The notes under the pieces: generated by a model
What the model was told of the DNA's origin: nothing
What the model saw: only the letters and a program-made list of their open reading frames with translations
Database searches by the model: none
Program-made: the position numbers and the translations under genes
From: Caenorhabditis elegans
Lineage: Eukaryota; Nematoda; Chromadorea; Rhabditida; Rhabditidae
Length of the DNA: 64,000 nt
NCBI RefSeq assembly: GCF_000002985.6
Contig: NC_003280.10
Coordinates: 14,318,501-14,382,500, forward strand
Direction of reading: 5' to 3'
Shown: one piece after another, positions 35,301-47,238 of the stretch
How positions within the stretch are numbered: position 1 is the first letter of the stretch
How the letters are laid out: every line of letters begins with the position of its first letter

Positions 35301-38300
35301 AAAGCTTTAGTTGCTTCATCAGATGGTCGAATTTTAAATCCAACAACTGATCCAGTTGGGAAATTCGTGAGCTCAATGTATCCATCATGAACCTTGAACA
35401 TAGTTCCATTGTCCAAATTCACATTTTCTCGAATTTCCATCTCATAATTTTTAAGTCCTATGAGAACATCTGGATCTTCAGTTCCCCATTCCTCTTGAAC
35501 CTTTTTCAATTTCATCTCGAAAATCACGTTTTCCAGCACTCCACCAATGGGAATATGCTTCAAACCGCCGGGCCAATCGATATAATTCTTGGAAAATGAA
35601 GTATGGGACACTACTACGACCGTTTCGTGGGTTCGTGGATTGTGCCGCGTGATTCCCACAATATCCGAATTCATTTGATCCACAAAAACTTGAGAATATC
35701 CGTGCTCGGCGAGCCACGTATGAAGCTTGTTGAGCAAATTCCGGCCTTCAATGATTCCCTGGCTTCTAGACACTTGATCCGGACGGCACCAAGAAGCATA
35801 TGGGCGTTTTTCGGAAACCACGTGGATCTAGAAGATTCAGAATAGAACGCTTCAGCTCTTCAGTTAACTTACGTGATCTCTAATGAGCTCGTCGTAACCT
35901 CGATTACTACCTACAGCACAAGAAGCCATTGTGAGCATGGCGGCGGTTGGAAGAATGTCGAATGGGCTTCTAGTGTGAATTGGTGACGGATTGTCATGAG
36001 ATTGGTCCAAGAATAAGCCGTGAGCAATCGATTTTGGAGCCAGGCGAGCCGATTTTTGCTTGAACGCCCCTACACAGTCACCTCCGTATCTGTAATTTTT
36101 AATTTCAATTTGATGGTGTTTTTTATTGCTTTATTCGTTTCGAAATTCTCTGAAAATACCGGATTTCATAATGAAACTTCTTGAAAACTTCTCAAAAAGA
36201 AGTTATGGTGGTTCAAAAAATGACCCAAAATTAGTTAAAATTTGAAATTTGATTAGTCTGCAGCTAGAAATTAATCTTCTTGAAATGACCGTCTAATTTT
36301 GGATATACAAGATAATTATCTTGCGTATTCATCTCGATTTAGGTACATTTAAGACCGATGGAGGAGGTTTGGTAAAATTAGGTAACTTCTGGTCCTCGAT
36401 CGAACTTAAATGTACCTCAATCGAGTTGATTACGCAAGATAATTAACTTGTATACCCAAAATTAGACGATGATTTCAAAAAAGGTGGTTTCCAGACGCCG
36501 ACCATTCAAGTTTCAAATGATAATTTTAAGTCATTTTTTGAGCCGCCACAACCTTTTTTTAGAAGTTTTCGAGAAGTTTCATTATGAAATTCGGCGTTTT
36601 CAGAAAATTTTGAGTAATAAGCAATAAAAAATTCGACTACACCACCTTGAAATAAATTTTCACGAGTTTTTACAATATTATGGAAAGTTCCTTAGAAATT
36701 CGTCTGATGTAAATATGAATCTGACATTTTAAGTCGAAATATGAAAATTTATGAATTTTCTGATTCTTGAGCCTCACGAACTTAACAGGTTGATCGTTTC
36801 GTTTTATTAGAAATCTGTGATTTTCATTTTGAAATATACCGTATTTCCTCTATTAGTCTTGCAGCCTCTATTAGTCTTGCACCCCTAGAGGTCAATCGAA
36901 AAATAGTCTTGCAGCCTCTATTAGTCTTGCAGTTTCTATTAATCTTGCACCCCTACGGGTTGATTGAAAATTAGTCTTGCATGCAAGACTAATAGTGGAA
37001 TTACGGTAGCTTTTTGCCGAAATTACATGAATTTCATAATTTTTCAGGTAAAATTTTACCTATAAACCAATCGTCCCTGCTCGTGACTGTCATGTGCCGA
37101 TTGAGCTTCTCGAATTAAAGACGAGATTCCTAATCTGTTCACGAACATGTTGTCGGCATGCTCACTTCCGGTGAACAATTCTGCGAAAACATAGATATCC
37201 GGCCGGACTTCTCTTGCCGTTTTCAGTAACTTTTCAGCCACGTGGATCGGCGTGCCATGAGCGTTGTCGATGCGGAGACCGTGGAAGATTCGGGCGGCTT
37301 GTTGCGTGTATTCCTTCATATATTGCCAGAGGAATGGGCTATCCGCTTCTTTGTTTCCATAATTTAGCTTTACGGAATCACCCCAGCAGACGAGCTCACG
37401 GCGGAGATAAACCTAGAAAATAATTGTTTATTTTATTCCAAAAAAAAAAGATTTTAAGACTTACCTGAGATTCTTTCAGCGCAAAATTCTTCATCGGATC
37501 ACTGCTCATAACCCATCCATTAAAAGCCATTAAAAACTTTGACTTTTCTGGATCATATGCGAATTTCTCTTCTGATTTCCACCCGAGATCTGCCTCCAAA
37601 TGCAGAAAATAATCAGTTGTCAACGGGTTTTCCGGAGATACAAGTCCCTTTTTCGGGCCGTTATCAGCAATTCGCTCATATGTGATTCCTCCCATCACTG
37701 CTGCCAAGCCGGCTAAAATCACTTCCCATGACTCGCGAGCGGCTTCGAGATTTTTGTTATTGAGGGCTTCTTCAAAGCTTCGAACGCATTTTTCCACTCG
37801 TTCTTCTTCTGAAAATTAAGGTAATGCCTTTTATATACATATATATAAAGCTGTTTTTTGCTGATTTATGCTTCAATACCTGACTTAGCATCTCCCCGGT
37901 GTCGATTGAAAATTCTAGCGGATCTCTCAAAGTCCACAGTGTTTCCGAATCTTCGACATTCTAAATCTTGTTCGATTTCTACATCTTCTCCGTCCAACGG
38001 GTTCGTTGTGGGACCACTAGATTGTTTGATGAACACCTCGAATAGGTTAACCATTGCCTGAAAATTGAATGTTTTTTCTTATAGTTAGAATGTTTTATTT
38101 ACCTTCAAATCCACTTGATAAAACTCGTGAAGATCGGCCTTTGGCAAAACTTCTGCTCTCAGAAGATACTCGATTGCATTTACATGGTGAATATTGTCAA
38201 CGACTGGTGGAACACCACGATGTTCCCACACACCTTCTCCAATCTGCTTTCCAAATTCGTGATACACTCTGTCAATTACATATGCTGGCCGAAGATGTGG

Positions 38301-39030
38301 ACTATTCAAGCAGTTATAGGCAGACTCTGGATGCTCCAGAAGCCACGTGGCATTCTTTGCTGCGTGATTCCACACAACATCCTGTACTGTGAGTATGTTC
38401 CAGGACCGCTCAAGATCTCCCACGAGCGCTTGCACGTCTTCAAATCCGAACTTTTGATCCTGCGACTGGATGGTTTTAATCAAAGAATGATGATCACTGA
38501 GGGAATAGCTACTATTTGAGATTCCAAGCTCATGGATAGGAGTCAAATGGATCATGTTATATCCTGTCTGATGTGCAACTTCAAGTCGTTCTTTCCACTC
38601 GGAAAGCGGTCCTAGAAGCTTTGTGAGGTACGTTTGGCAAGCGATTCCATCGAGCGGCAGGCATTTTCCGTTGATCTTCAGCTCTGGCATCACCAAGAAG
38701 TATCCACTGCCTCGCTCTTCAGAATCCTCAATTTTAAACCAATATCTGAAGGATCCAGCTTCCTTGCATTCCACTTGACAGTAAACTGCCAAGTGGTCTT
38801 TTCCTTCAGACCATTCCAGAGAATTTCCAGGGCAAATAGAGGTGAAAACTTTAACTTTCTTTCCAAGAAGTGAAGAGCCGCGCTTGAATCGAACTATCCA
38901 ACCTGAAAAAAGTTTAGATAAATATTTTTAATTTTATAAACAAAGAACCTTTCTCAATTTTTCTTATAACACTTTCCAAGTGCTCTCCATCTTCAAGAAC
39001 AATGATTCGGATTTCTTTTTCTTCACCCAT
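32377..39030 (-). CDS. agl-1: Glycogen debranching enzyme (AGL)
   Basis: Bifunctional cytosolic 4-alpha-glucanotransferase / amylo-1,6-glucosidase, removing branch stubs during glycogen breakdown. Ten exons (- strand): 39030-38949, 38902-38103, 38057-37880, 37808-37465, 37412-37060, 36089-35873, 35827-35278, 35230-34804, 34201-33613 and 33240-32377, all in phase, 1467 aa (human about 1530). The N terminus [19 protein letters not shown] matches AGL. Transferase-site motifs are intact: [10 protein letters not shown] with the nucleophile Asp, [11 protein letters not shown] with the acid/base Glu, and [11 protein letters not shown]. The C-terminal GH133-type glucosidase region has [22 protein letters not shown] and [21 protein letters not shown]. 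The fifth intron carries two foldback elements. The start is shared divergently with pfs-2. Confidence 0.96.
36114..36645. repeat. Long palindromic element in agl-1 intron
   Basis: The arms mirror over almost their full length. GGTGTTTTTTATTGC pairs with the 3' end, GAAACTTCTTGAAAACTTCT with CGAGAAGTTTCATTATG, and TGCGTATTCATCTCGATT with TCGAGTTGATTACGCA, around a centre near 36380. No ORF. Confidence 0.85.
36837..37008. repeat. TACCGTATTT-family foldback
   Basis: Starts TACCGTATTTCCTCTATTAG and ends with a degraded inverse (CTAATAGTGGAATTACGGTA). The inside is made of TCTTGCAGCCTCTATTAG and TCTTGCACCCCTA direct repeats. In the fifth intron of agl-1. Confidence 0.87.
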
Positions 39031-39986
39031 CGAGCGCTGGATTTAAAGTTTGTGGTCGTTGTATTGGCCTGAAGTTTCATTTTTAATAAACTCCAATTTA
39101 AAAAATAAATATAATAAAGAAAACTACGAAAAGCTGTTGGTGCGCGTGGTCTGAATATGAGGGCATTATGACCCAACAGAACAACATGTTTTTAGAGAAA
39201 ATAGGTAGTCAAAGATGAAAAGTCAACAAAAACAATAAAAAATTTGTGATAAGAGATCGCTATCTTTTTGTCTTTTAATCAATGGGAATTAGAGAATGAG
39301 ATTAAATCTTTCAAGGACGAATATTGATTTCTAAAAAACATAATGCTTGTTTTATTGAACTTTATCTATTCATGTAAAAGGAGGTAAAGATTTTAATATT
39401 TTTTATAGGTAAAAAATCCTCCAAGAACAGAACTGCGGAAACCCATAGTTTCCTCAACCAACCTATCGATTTTCTATATTTCGAGGGCCACCCGAACGCG
39501 TTGAGCCATCGAAAAGTGTAGCACATGGCAGCGCAACGTGACTTTCTTCATCGTTTTCTTCTTTTTCTCTCCTTATTTTTTCGATTTAAAAAACCGCGGC
39601 GTGCGTCAAGTGTGGTATTTTGTGTGCACTACGGCGTGGGGTATGTTGTTTGCGGACCAAGAAGATTTGAACGTGTTTTTTGTGTTGCTTCTCTGATTTT
39701 CTCAGCTGGAATTTATCGATTTTTTGATATTTTTTTATATTTTCAGACTTTATAAAATATTTGCTTTAATTAAAAATGAACAGAATATGTTGCTTCATCA
39801 CCTTTTTTTCTAACTTTCAAGCTAAACTTAATGCTTTGGACTAAATAGTTGTATTTCTGAATTCCAGGCGAGTGCATCTGCCAATGAATTCGTAATAACA
39901 CTAAGGATGACAGCCGTATCAAACATAGTTGGTTTTGTCCTTAATTGCTAAAAATCTAAATTTAAATTTTATCGGCGTCTTTCAAC
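39031..39986. promoter_or_regulatory. Divergent promoter region, agl-1 / pfs-2
   Basis: 956 bp between two ATGs on opposite strands must hold both promoters. ATTCCAG at about 39861-39867 may be an acceptor for a pfs-2 leader. A GC-rich patch at 39480-39700 could be first-exon or promoter sequence. No protein-coding ORF is convincing. Confidence 0.45.
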
Positions 39987-42986
39987 ATGAACGGTGGAAT
40001 GATGCGTGGCAATCAGATGCCGAATGTTACTCTAACAATTCAACCATCTACATCGTCAATGCAGAATTCTCAGCCGAGAATTATGAACAATCACCACCAT
40101 CCGCATAATCGATTTCAAAGAGAACATGTGATGCCAGACGTGATGGGTGATGGTCCTGGACGGCGGTTGAGGAAGAATGTGGCAAACGTTAGAAGACATG
40201 TGGATTATGTTTCTACTGTATTGAACCATTGCGAGGTAGATATTTCATAAATAAAATTTCCTAGTTATTCTTGTAAATCGTTCAGAACCGACTTTGGCAA
40301 TATGGCAAACAACGGATTCTTCAACAACCCGATATCTTATACCAACAATATGCCGTCCCTGCAGATTCAACTCCTGATGTTCCAGTGGATTGCATATTGA
40401 CAAAGTTCATACGAACGGCCATGAATAAAGTCAAATGCCCGGTTTATAGTGTTTGCGTGAGTTTTTAATGCTGTTTTTGCACAATTTTAAAATTAAAATT
40501 GTATATATCTCAAATTTCAGTGGTCGCCAGAGGGTAAACGATTGATCACAGGATGCCAAACTGGCGAGTTCACACTGTGGAATGGCACAGCCTTCAATTT
40601 CGAGACGATTCTTCAGGTAAAGCACACAACCCGATGGATTACGATTTTGTATATTATGTTCACCTTTTTATGCTCAACCAATAAAGTATTCACATCGTTT
40701 CTAATGCGGCATTTCGCGGTATTTGATGTGAATAAAAGGTTTTCATTTGGCATTTTCTAAGTTTTGTGCACACAATCAGACGTGATAGTAGAAAAGTTTG
40801 AAAAAAAACGGACTTGTCGTTGAAATATTTATATATGCGCAAGAGTTCGAAAGTTCTAATCGCATAAAATTATAATTCATTTTTTGAGCTTTTGAGACAG
40901 AATCATGCTCAAAATAAAATAACTTTTTAGGCTCATGACTCTGCGATTCGGGCTCTAAAATGGGCATCCAACGAGCAATGGCTTTTAAGTGCGGATCAAG
41001 GTGGATATGTGAAATACTGGCAGCCGAACATGAACAACGCGCACATGTTTTCAGCACACAAGGATGAAGCCATCAGAGGTCTGGCGTAAGTTATGAGTTT
41101 GGTGACCTAAATAATTATTTGTTCAATTTATAGGTTTGCTCCAACCGATGTAAAGTTCGCGACAGCTTCCGACGACGGAACTGCTCGTGTCTGGGATTTT
41201 GCTCGCTACACCGAAGAACGTGTCCTTCGAGGCCACGGAGCCGAAGTTCGATGCATAGATTGGCATCCAACAAAAGGTCTGATCGCGACAGGATCTCGTG
41301 ATACTCAGCAACCTGTTAAAATCTGGGATCCAAAGTCCGGTTCTTGCCTAGCAACGTTACAAGAGCACAAGAGCAGTGTGATGGCGGTAGAGTTCAATAA
41401 GAATGGAAATTGGTTGTTGACTGGCGGAAGAGATCATTTGGTGAAGATGTACGATATTCGGATGATGAAGGAAATGAGGACGTACAGAGCGCACAAGAAA
41501 GAAGTAATTTGTGAGTTTTTAGGCTTCTCGTCGAATTTATTTACATACATGTTTCAGCTCTCGCATGGCATCCGATTCATGAGGGTCTTTTTGTGTCTGG
41601 TGGTGGAGATGGTTCAATAGTCTACTGGATGGTTGACGGAGAGAAAGAGATCGGACTGCTCGAACATGCTCACGATCAAGCGATTTGGTCGATGAAATGG
41701 CACCCACTTGGACATATCCTGGCCACCGGATCCAACGACAATAACACCAAGTTTTGGGCCAGAAATCGACCAGGCGACACTGTTGAAGACATTTTTGGAT
41801 TGTCCAACACCAATATGATTGGACATTTGGACAAAGAAAGAGAACCGCGAATGGCACCACCGAAGCCAAGTATCGAGACTCAAGAAACCTACAGGCCGGA
41901 CACATTTATTCCTGGAATGGGATTGGATGAACATCTTTATGAACAGCTCAATAGAGATCATAACATGATGACAACTGATTCGACTCTACTGGTACCTGAT
42001 GATCTTACAAGACAGAACTTTGCTCCCATGATCGGTGCAAAGCGAACGTTGATCAAGCAACCGCCTGCCAAGAAAGCACAGAGGCAATTCGAGAGAATGT
42101 GGAATAATTCCAAAGGAATTGGTGCGGGTTCTGACGATTTCACAACGATGAAAGGTGGATTGGGACGTGAAGACGCCGAAGGTGCACAGTTCGGACCTTC
42201 AAAATCGTTTCTGGGACCTCCGACGACGGGAGGATCGCTGTTAGGTCCAAGTCAGCCAAGACCTCAAGAGTTTCGATCTGTACCTCCACCACAGCAGCAG
42301 CAAGGTCCACCTCCAAATTGGAGACATCAGGGGCCTCCGATGTCTGGGCCAGGACAAGGATACGGACCGCCGGGTAGAATGGGTGGAAATCAAGGAGGAT
42401 GGCAAAGGCCTCCACCACAAGGATCCTATGGAGGGCAGGGACCACCACAAGGGTCGTATGGAGGACAAGGGACACTACAAGGATCCTATGCATCTCAGCA
42501 AGGACCTCCTCCACGACAAATTCAGCACATTCCATCCGATATTGACTACCGAACCGCTCCATCATCGTCAAATGGATCTACTGGCGATGTGGATATGCGT
42601 ACGATGGTTCCCAACCAACCGCCTTCTGGTGAGCCGGAGCATTGGAGGGGACCTCCGCCAGTTTCTCACCAACAACAGAGCCAGCAGCAGCATCCACCTC
42701 CGATCAACATGCAAAGGATGGACCCAAGAAGAGATCCGAGAATGTTAAGTGGAAGGGTTGGTTTTTCGTTAATCTTTGTTCTTTAAAAAATGGGTAATTT
42801 CAGTCTGATCAATTGAGCCCATCCGGTCCGCCACCGCAACAACAACAATCATCTGCACAACAGGGAGGAAAAAATCAGTGGATGCCGCAATTTGAAGCAG
42901 GCCAAAACCAAAACCAAGGAAATTACGCTGGAAATCGAGGTGGAGGTGTTGGCGGACGAGGGAGAGGTCGGGGGCAGCCGTATTAA
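39987..42986 (+). CDS. pfs-2: WDR33/Pfs2-type pre-mRNA 3'-end processing factor
   Basis: Nuclear WD40 subunit of the cleavage and polyadenylation specificity complex. In mammals WDR33 contacts the AAUAAA signal. Seven exons: 39987-40235, 40286-40456, 40521-40616, 40931-41085, 41134-41510, 41558-42756 and 42804-42986, in phase, 809 aa. The N-terminal basic [16 protein letters not shown] precedes the propeller. Seven WD-type repeats are readable: [117 protein letters not shown] and [19 protein letters not shown]. The C-terminal 270 residues are disordered, rich in Pro, Gly and Gln, with [10 protein letters not shown] repeats (about 42418-42490) and an RGRGRG end. Confidence 0.95.
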
Positions 42987-43522
42987 ACATTTAAACTGGG
43001 AGAGCATGGGAGTTAGCCCGCTTTCTATTATTGTTATTACTTTTTCTTTGCGAAAAAATGTTGTGATTGACCCAATACCGATCAATTTATTTTTACCCCT
43101 ATTTCCCAGTCGTTATACCATTTTTTCTTATATTTCTTTTTTCTTTTCTATTTTTTTTTCATTGAATGAATATTTATGTTCTTGTTTTTTGTTGAAAAAT
43201 CACTTTTTCTCGGTTTATAACCATTAATTAATTTTATAATTATGAAAAATTCAATTACCCCTTAAAAGTGTGTTTCATTTTTTTTGTGTTTTTTTCTGTC
43301 CGAAAAACAAAAACAAAAAACCCATTTCGATTAACTTTTTGCATTTGAATAGGACCGTGCACTTTTAAGAAATCATGCCAAAAATAAAAAAACCCAAAAT
43401 ATTTTAAAATTACGGCAATTTGGCACGATGTTTTAACAAAATAATCCAAAAAAACGACGTTATATTTTCTATCAGTTGTCACGATATTTCGGAAACATAT
43501 TCATTTTCCATATTTCAGAAAA
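42987..43522. other. pfs-2 3' region and spacer
   Basis: AT-rich and without a gene. AATAAA lies near 43384. The next gene's ATG follows a TATTTCAG acceptor ending at 43519, suitable for trans-splicing, so the two same-strand genes could be co-transcribed (536 bp apart). Confidence 0.45.
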
Positions 43523-46375
43523 ATGTCATCTCGAGCAAAGAAGAACAAGCCGTCAAGACCGTCATTCGACGATGAGCTGACCATTTGGGAGTTCATTCAC
43601 GAAAATACGTGTAATATGGAGATGTTCAATGAGGTTAATTTGGATTTGTTCAAGGAATATCTACAGGAACATGAGTCTGTTTTCACGGCAGAGCAGCTTT
43701 ACGAGTAGTAAGTTTTTCTTTTTCATTTGGATTTTTTTCACTTTAACGACACGAAAAGCTTTAATTTTCAAATTTTCAGCTACGTCACAACAATGAAAGC
43801 CACTCTCTACAAATGCGAGATGGAACCAGAAAAAATGCTCACTCTTTACAAGAATCTGGAGATCGAGGTGACTCCGCATGTCGAGATTCTACTGGAGGCC
43901 AAATTCAAAACTGTTCTGCGTGTTGACTCAAATAGACGTCTTCAGAAGTTCTCCGACTTTTCAGCAAGGCCAGTCACTTGTGGATCCGTATCGAGAAAAG
44001 AGAAAGTACCGGAAACTATTCCAGAAACACTTGAAGAAACCGTCCCAGAAACCGTCCCAGAACCCGAACGTCTTCAAAATCGAATGCCGCTAGATGTGGA
44101 AATTTCTGATTCCTTCGAGAAGGCAATGTGGAATCATGTCTCCCAGAACGCCGCCCGTCTAACCGGAAAATTTTTGATGACTGAACAATTTTGGGCCGAG
44201 CTGCTCCAATCACAACCGAATATTCCCATCAAGTCGGCTCACATTGTGCTCCACCATTTCAACGAAATGATGCTCGAGAACCTTTGGAAGCAGGCGATGG
44301 ATCCGGATGCGAAACTGCAGATATTAAAAGACTTGTCGGTGCCATTGAGCTATCATCAGCGTAAATGGATTCTCGACAATGATCGGCTTGATGTGGCTTT
44401 GTCACTCGACGGATATGTAGTCAGCTGGGATATTGTGCGAGACCAGCCAGCTCCACGTAGCAAAATTCTTACCTGGACCCCAAGAACTCCGATGAGGAAC
44501 AGGTATTGGAAAATATCATTTTTTAAGTTTAATTATAATTATTTCAGATCTCCCAGTCTTATGGTATTTCACGACGATATTCGTCCACCATCTCCGATTC
44601 AAGTCGTTTCGGATCCAACATCTTCATATTTCCGTTCAAGAGCTTCCACGGATCAACCAGGACCTTCAAGCCATCGATCACAGTCAGCTAATGTACGTGA
44701 AACGTATGCGCCGAAAAAGATTCAGAAGCGAGAAAAATTCACACTCGACGATCATATGTGTGCATGGAAGTTCGTCCATGAGAAGATTGTCGAGGCAAAG
44801 AAGGAAGGTGTCCAGTTGATGCCAAAGGGAATCGCGTTCTGGAGAGATTTTGTCAAAGTCTCACGATCGTCGAAATCTGCAACCAATTGGAGTTCGCACT
44901 TTCGAAAGATCATGTGCCCAGCACTCCACGAAATGCCACTTCACAAGAGAACAATTCTCTATCTTCTCAAGCATATTGATATTGAAATTGATGAGGAGGC
45001 TGAGAAGCTGTAAGTTAAGATATCGTTCATAATCCATCGTATAAATAATCCTTTTCAGCATCGAGCGAAAGTTTAACGTGAAGCTCCGTGTTGGCACAGA
45101 CCGTAGCTTGATTTCTTATAGGCTCTTGGATGCGGTTGTGAAGGGAGAAGTGGTTGAGAAGGACAAAAAATCGGAAGAAGCTCGTGAGATAGAGGCCATT
45201 GATGTTGATGATGGCGATGCGGATGTAAAACAAGAAGTGGTTGAGAAAGACGGAAAAGCGGAAGAAGCTCCTGAGCACGAGGCCATGGATGTTGAGGATG
45301 ACGATGAAGATCTGGATGAAACGATTCCACTAGAATCAGATGAGCAGATGATGGATGAAAATCTCGATACATCGGTTGCTTCTAAGAAAGAAGCAATGGA
45401 CGTCGACGAATTGTCTAACAAAATGACGGATGCTGTGAACAATCTCCAGAAATCTATCACCGAGAGTACAAACGAGACTACCGTTCTCGAAGGTGCAGCT
45501 GCTGCTGTGATCTTGCTCTCTGAGTCGCTTCAAAATTTCTCCAGGGTGGGAATGGAGGTAATTTTACACTTGAATTATAATCTTAAAGACTGAATTCAAT
45601 TGTTTTTTTTTTCAGAAATCGTCCTCCGACGTCTCATCATCATCTGAGCCAGTGTCATCAGCCGAGCCAGCTGCCGCTGCGCTCGTGCCGTCTGAAGCCG
45701 GTCAAGGATCTCGAGACGTTTTTACATCACAATCCGACTCAACGATTCCAGAGTCTTCTAGCTTTGATGAGCTGCTTCCAAATTCGTGCAGGGTGAAAAT
45801 GGAGGTAATTTTAACCTGAATTCACTTGGATGATGATTTTAAAATACTGATTTAAAGTTTTTTTTTTCAGAAGTCATATTCCGACATCCCACGATCAGCT
45901 GAGCCAGTGTTCAAGGTTCCTATGATACCAAATCGCCTATCCCACAGCGCCTCCAATGGTTTAAAGCCGGCCGAGATTTCTCCAATTTTGGTGGATTATG
46001 ATGCTCTGAACTCGCAAGTCGTTCAGCAAGTCTTGGACGATGCCGACGATAAAGATTTGGAATTGATACACGAAGCGTTGGAGAAAGCTTTTGGAAATCA
46101 GGAAAATTGGACTGACGTAAGAAAAAAAGAAATAATAGAAATTTTATCGGGTTTTTTTTTTCCAGAAGTCCACAGCGAAGACCGTTACAATCGGCACAAT
46201 TATCAAGGCGATTGAGACCAAATTCACAGGAATCTCTCGTGAAGTTCTTCTGGAACAGAAGGAATCCATTGTGGAAGAGGTTCTCGGCAACGTCGAGAAC
46301 GAGAAGGTTCTCGAAGTGCGCACAGAAGCCATCCGGGAAGCGCTCATTGAGGCTGATTTTGGGCCAACCAATTAA
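43523..46375 (+). CDS. SPK-domain protein with three SPK-like repeats
   Basis: Seven exons: 43523-43707, 43780-44502, 44548-45009, 45059-45557, 45616-45804, 45871-46116 and 46166-46375 (TAA), in phase, 837 aa. Three segments share the nematode SPK pattern of an aromatic-rich start, a central W/F and a basic core. One is in residues about 14-110 ([12 protein letters not shown]). The second begins [20 protein letters not shown] with FWAELLQ. The third, the best, begins about residue 367 ([35 protein letters not shown]). SPK domains occur in large, fast-evolving Caenorhabditis families and are thought to mediate nuclear protein interactions. The rest is acidic and low complexity: [13 protein letters not shown] and [11 protein letters not shown] repeats, then Ser-rich exons 5 and 6, which both end in KME. 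There is no membrane segment. Confidence 0.8.
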
Positions 46376-47238
46376 ATAGATTTTGAAGTTCTGTTTTTTT
46401 CTTTTTCCCATTCAATTTCTCTCACAGTTAATGGGCTTCTCTCATTCCTTACCCCTCGCCCTAGTCATAAATAACTGTTTAACATTTTTTTCTATTCTTC
46501 TTTTCAATTTTTCTCAACATTTATGGATTTTCCATTCCTTTCCTCTAGTACAATTGTGTTCAATTTGTTGTTCTCTAAATGGATCTCCCGTTCATTACAA
46601 AAACTGGTTAAATAACACTTCTCCAAATGAACGTGTTTTATTCATTTTTTATTTGTCAAATAAACATTTTAAGCTTTAAGTTAACTTTTTTAATTTTTTT
46701 ATTAAATAACTTCGAACACGGGAATTTTTTATATCAAAAGGTGCCTACTACAGTAATCAAAAGTTAAAGGAACATGGCTTACAGGTTACGGGTCTCGCAG
46801 CGAAATTCTAGCTTTGAAACATTTGTCATATTTTTTTCCCATGATCATGATAAATACGTTCCCCATATTTGTTACAAAATATAAAACAATTATTTTCAAA
46901 TTTCCCTTGTGAATGCTGGCGCGTATTCGGTTTGGCGTCTTTTCCGTCCACCCGCAGTGCTCTTTTCTGCCGGCAAAACACAATTTCTCCCCTTCTCAGC
47001 AATTCAGAGAACGCGTCCTCATCGATTTTTGCTTCTGGCTGCAGGATTTATCTCCATTTTATTTAAAATATCAATATGGTTGATATTTTGAACACAAATT
47101 TCAATTCTGCAGAAATTACTGCATTCTTGACATCAATCCGTAAAATCTTAATTAATTGCTCGTTAAGAAGTTTAAATTTACGATTTTAATGTGTTTCTTT
47201 TTTCAGAACAATTTGGAGCTTTATGCCGACGAATCAAA
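46376..47238. other. Spacer upstream of imb-2
   Basis: The first 300 bp are the probable 3' UTR of the SPK gene. The remainder should hold the imb-2 promoter. A TTTTTTCAG acceptor ends at about 47206, 32 nt before the imb-2 ATG, giving a leader-splice or trans-splice site. No other gene seen. Confidence 0.5.
46659..46664 (+). terminator. Poly(A) signal AATAAA
   Basis: AATAAA 284 nt past the stop of the SPK-domain gene, in an otherwise T-rich 3' region. No closer canonical hexamer was seen. Confidence 0.5.

Noticed and set aside
41537..42571. Several - strand ORFs of 75-143 codons
   Set aside because: Antisense shadows of the coding exon 6 of pfs-2.
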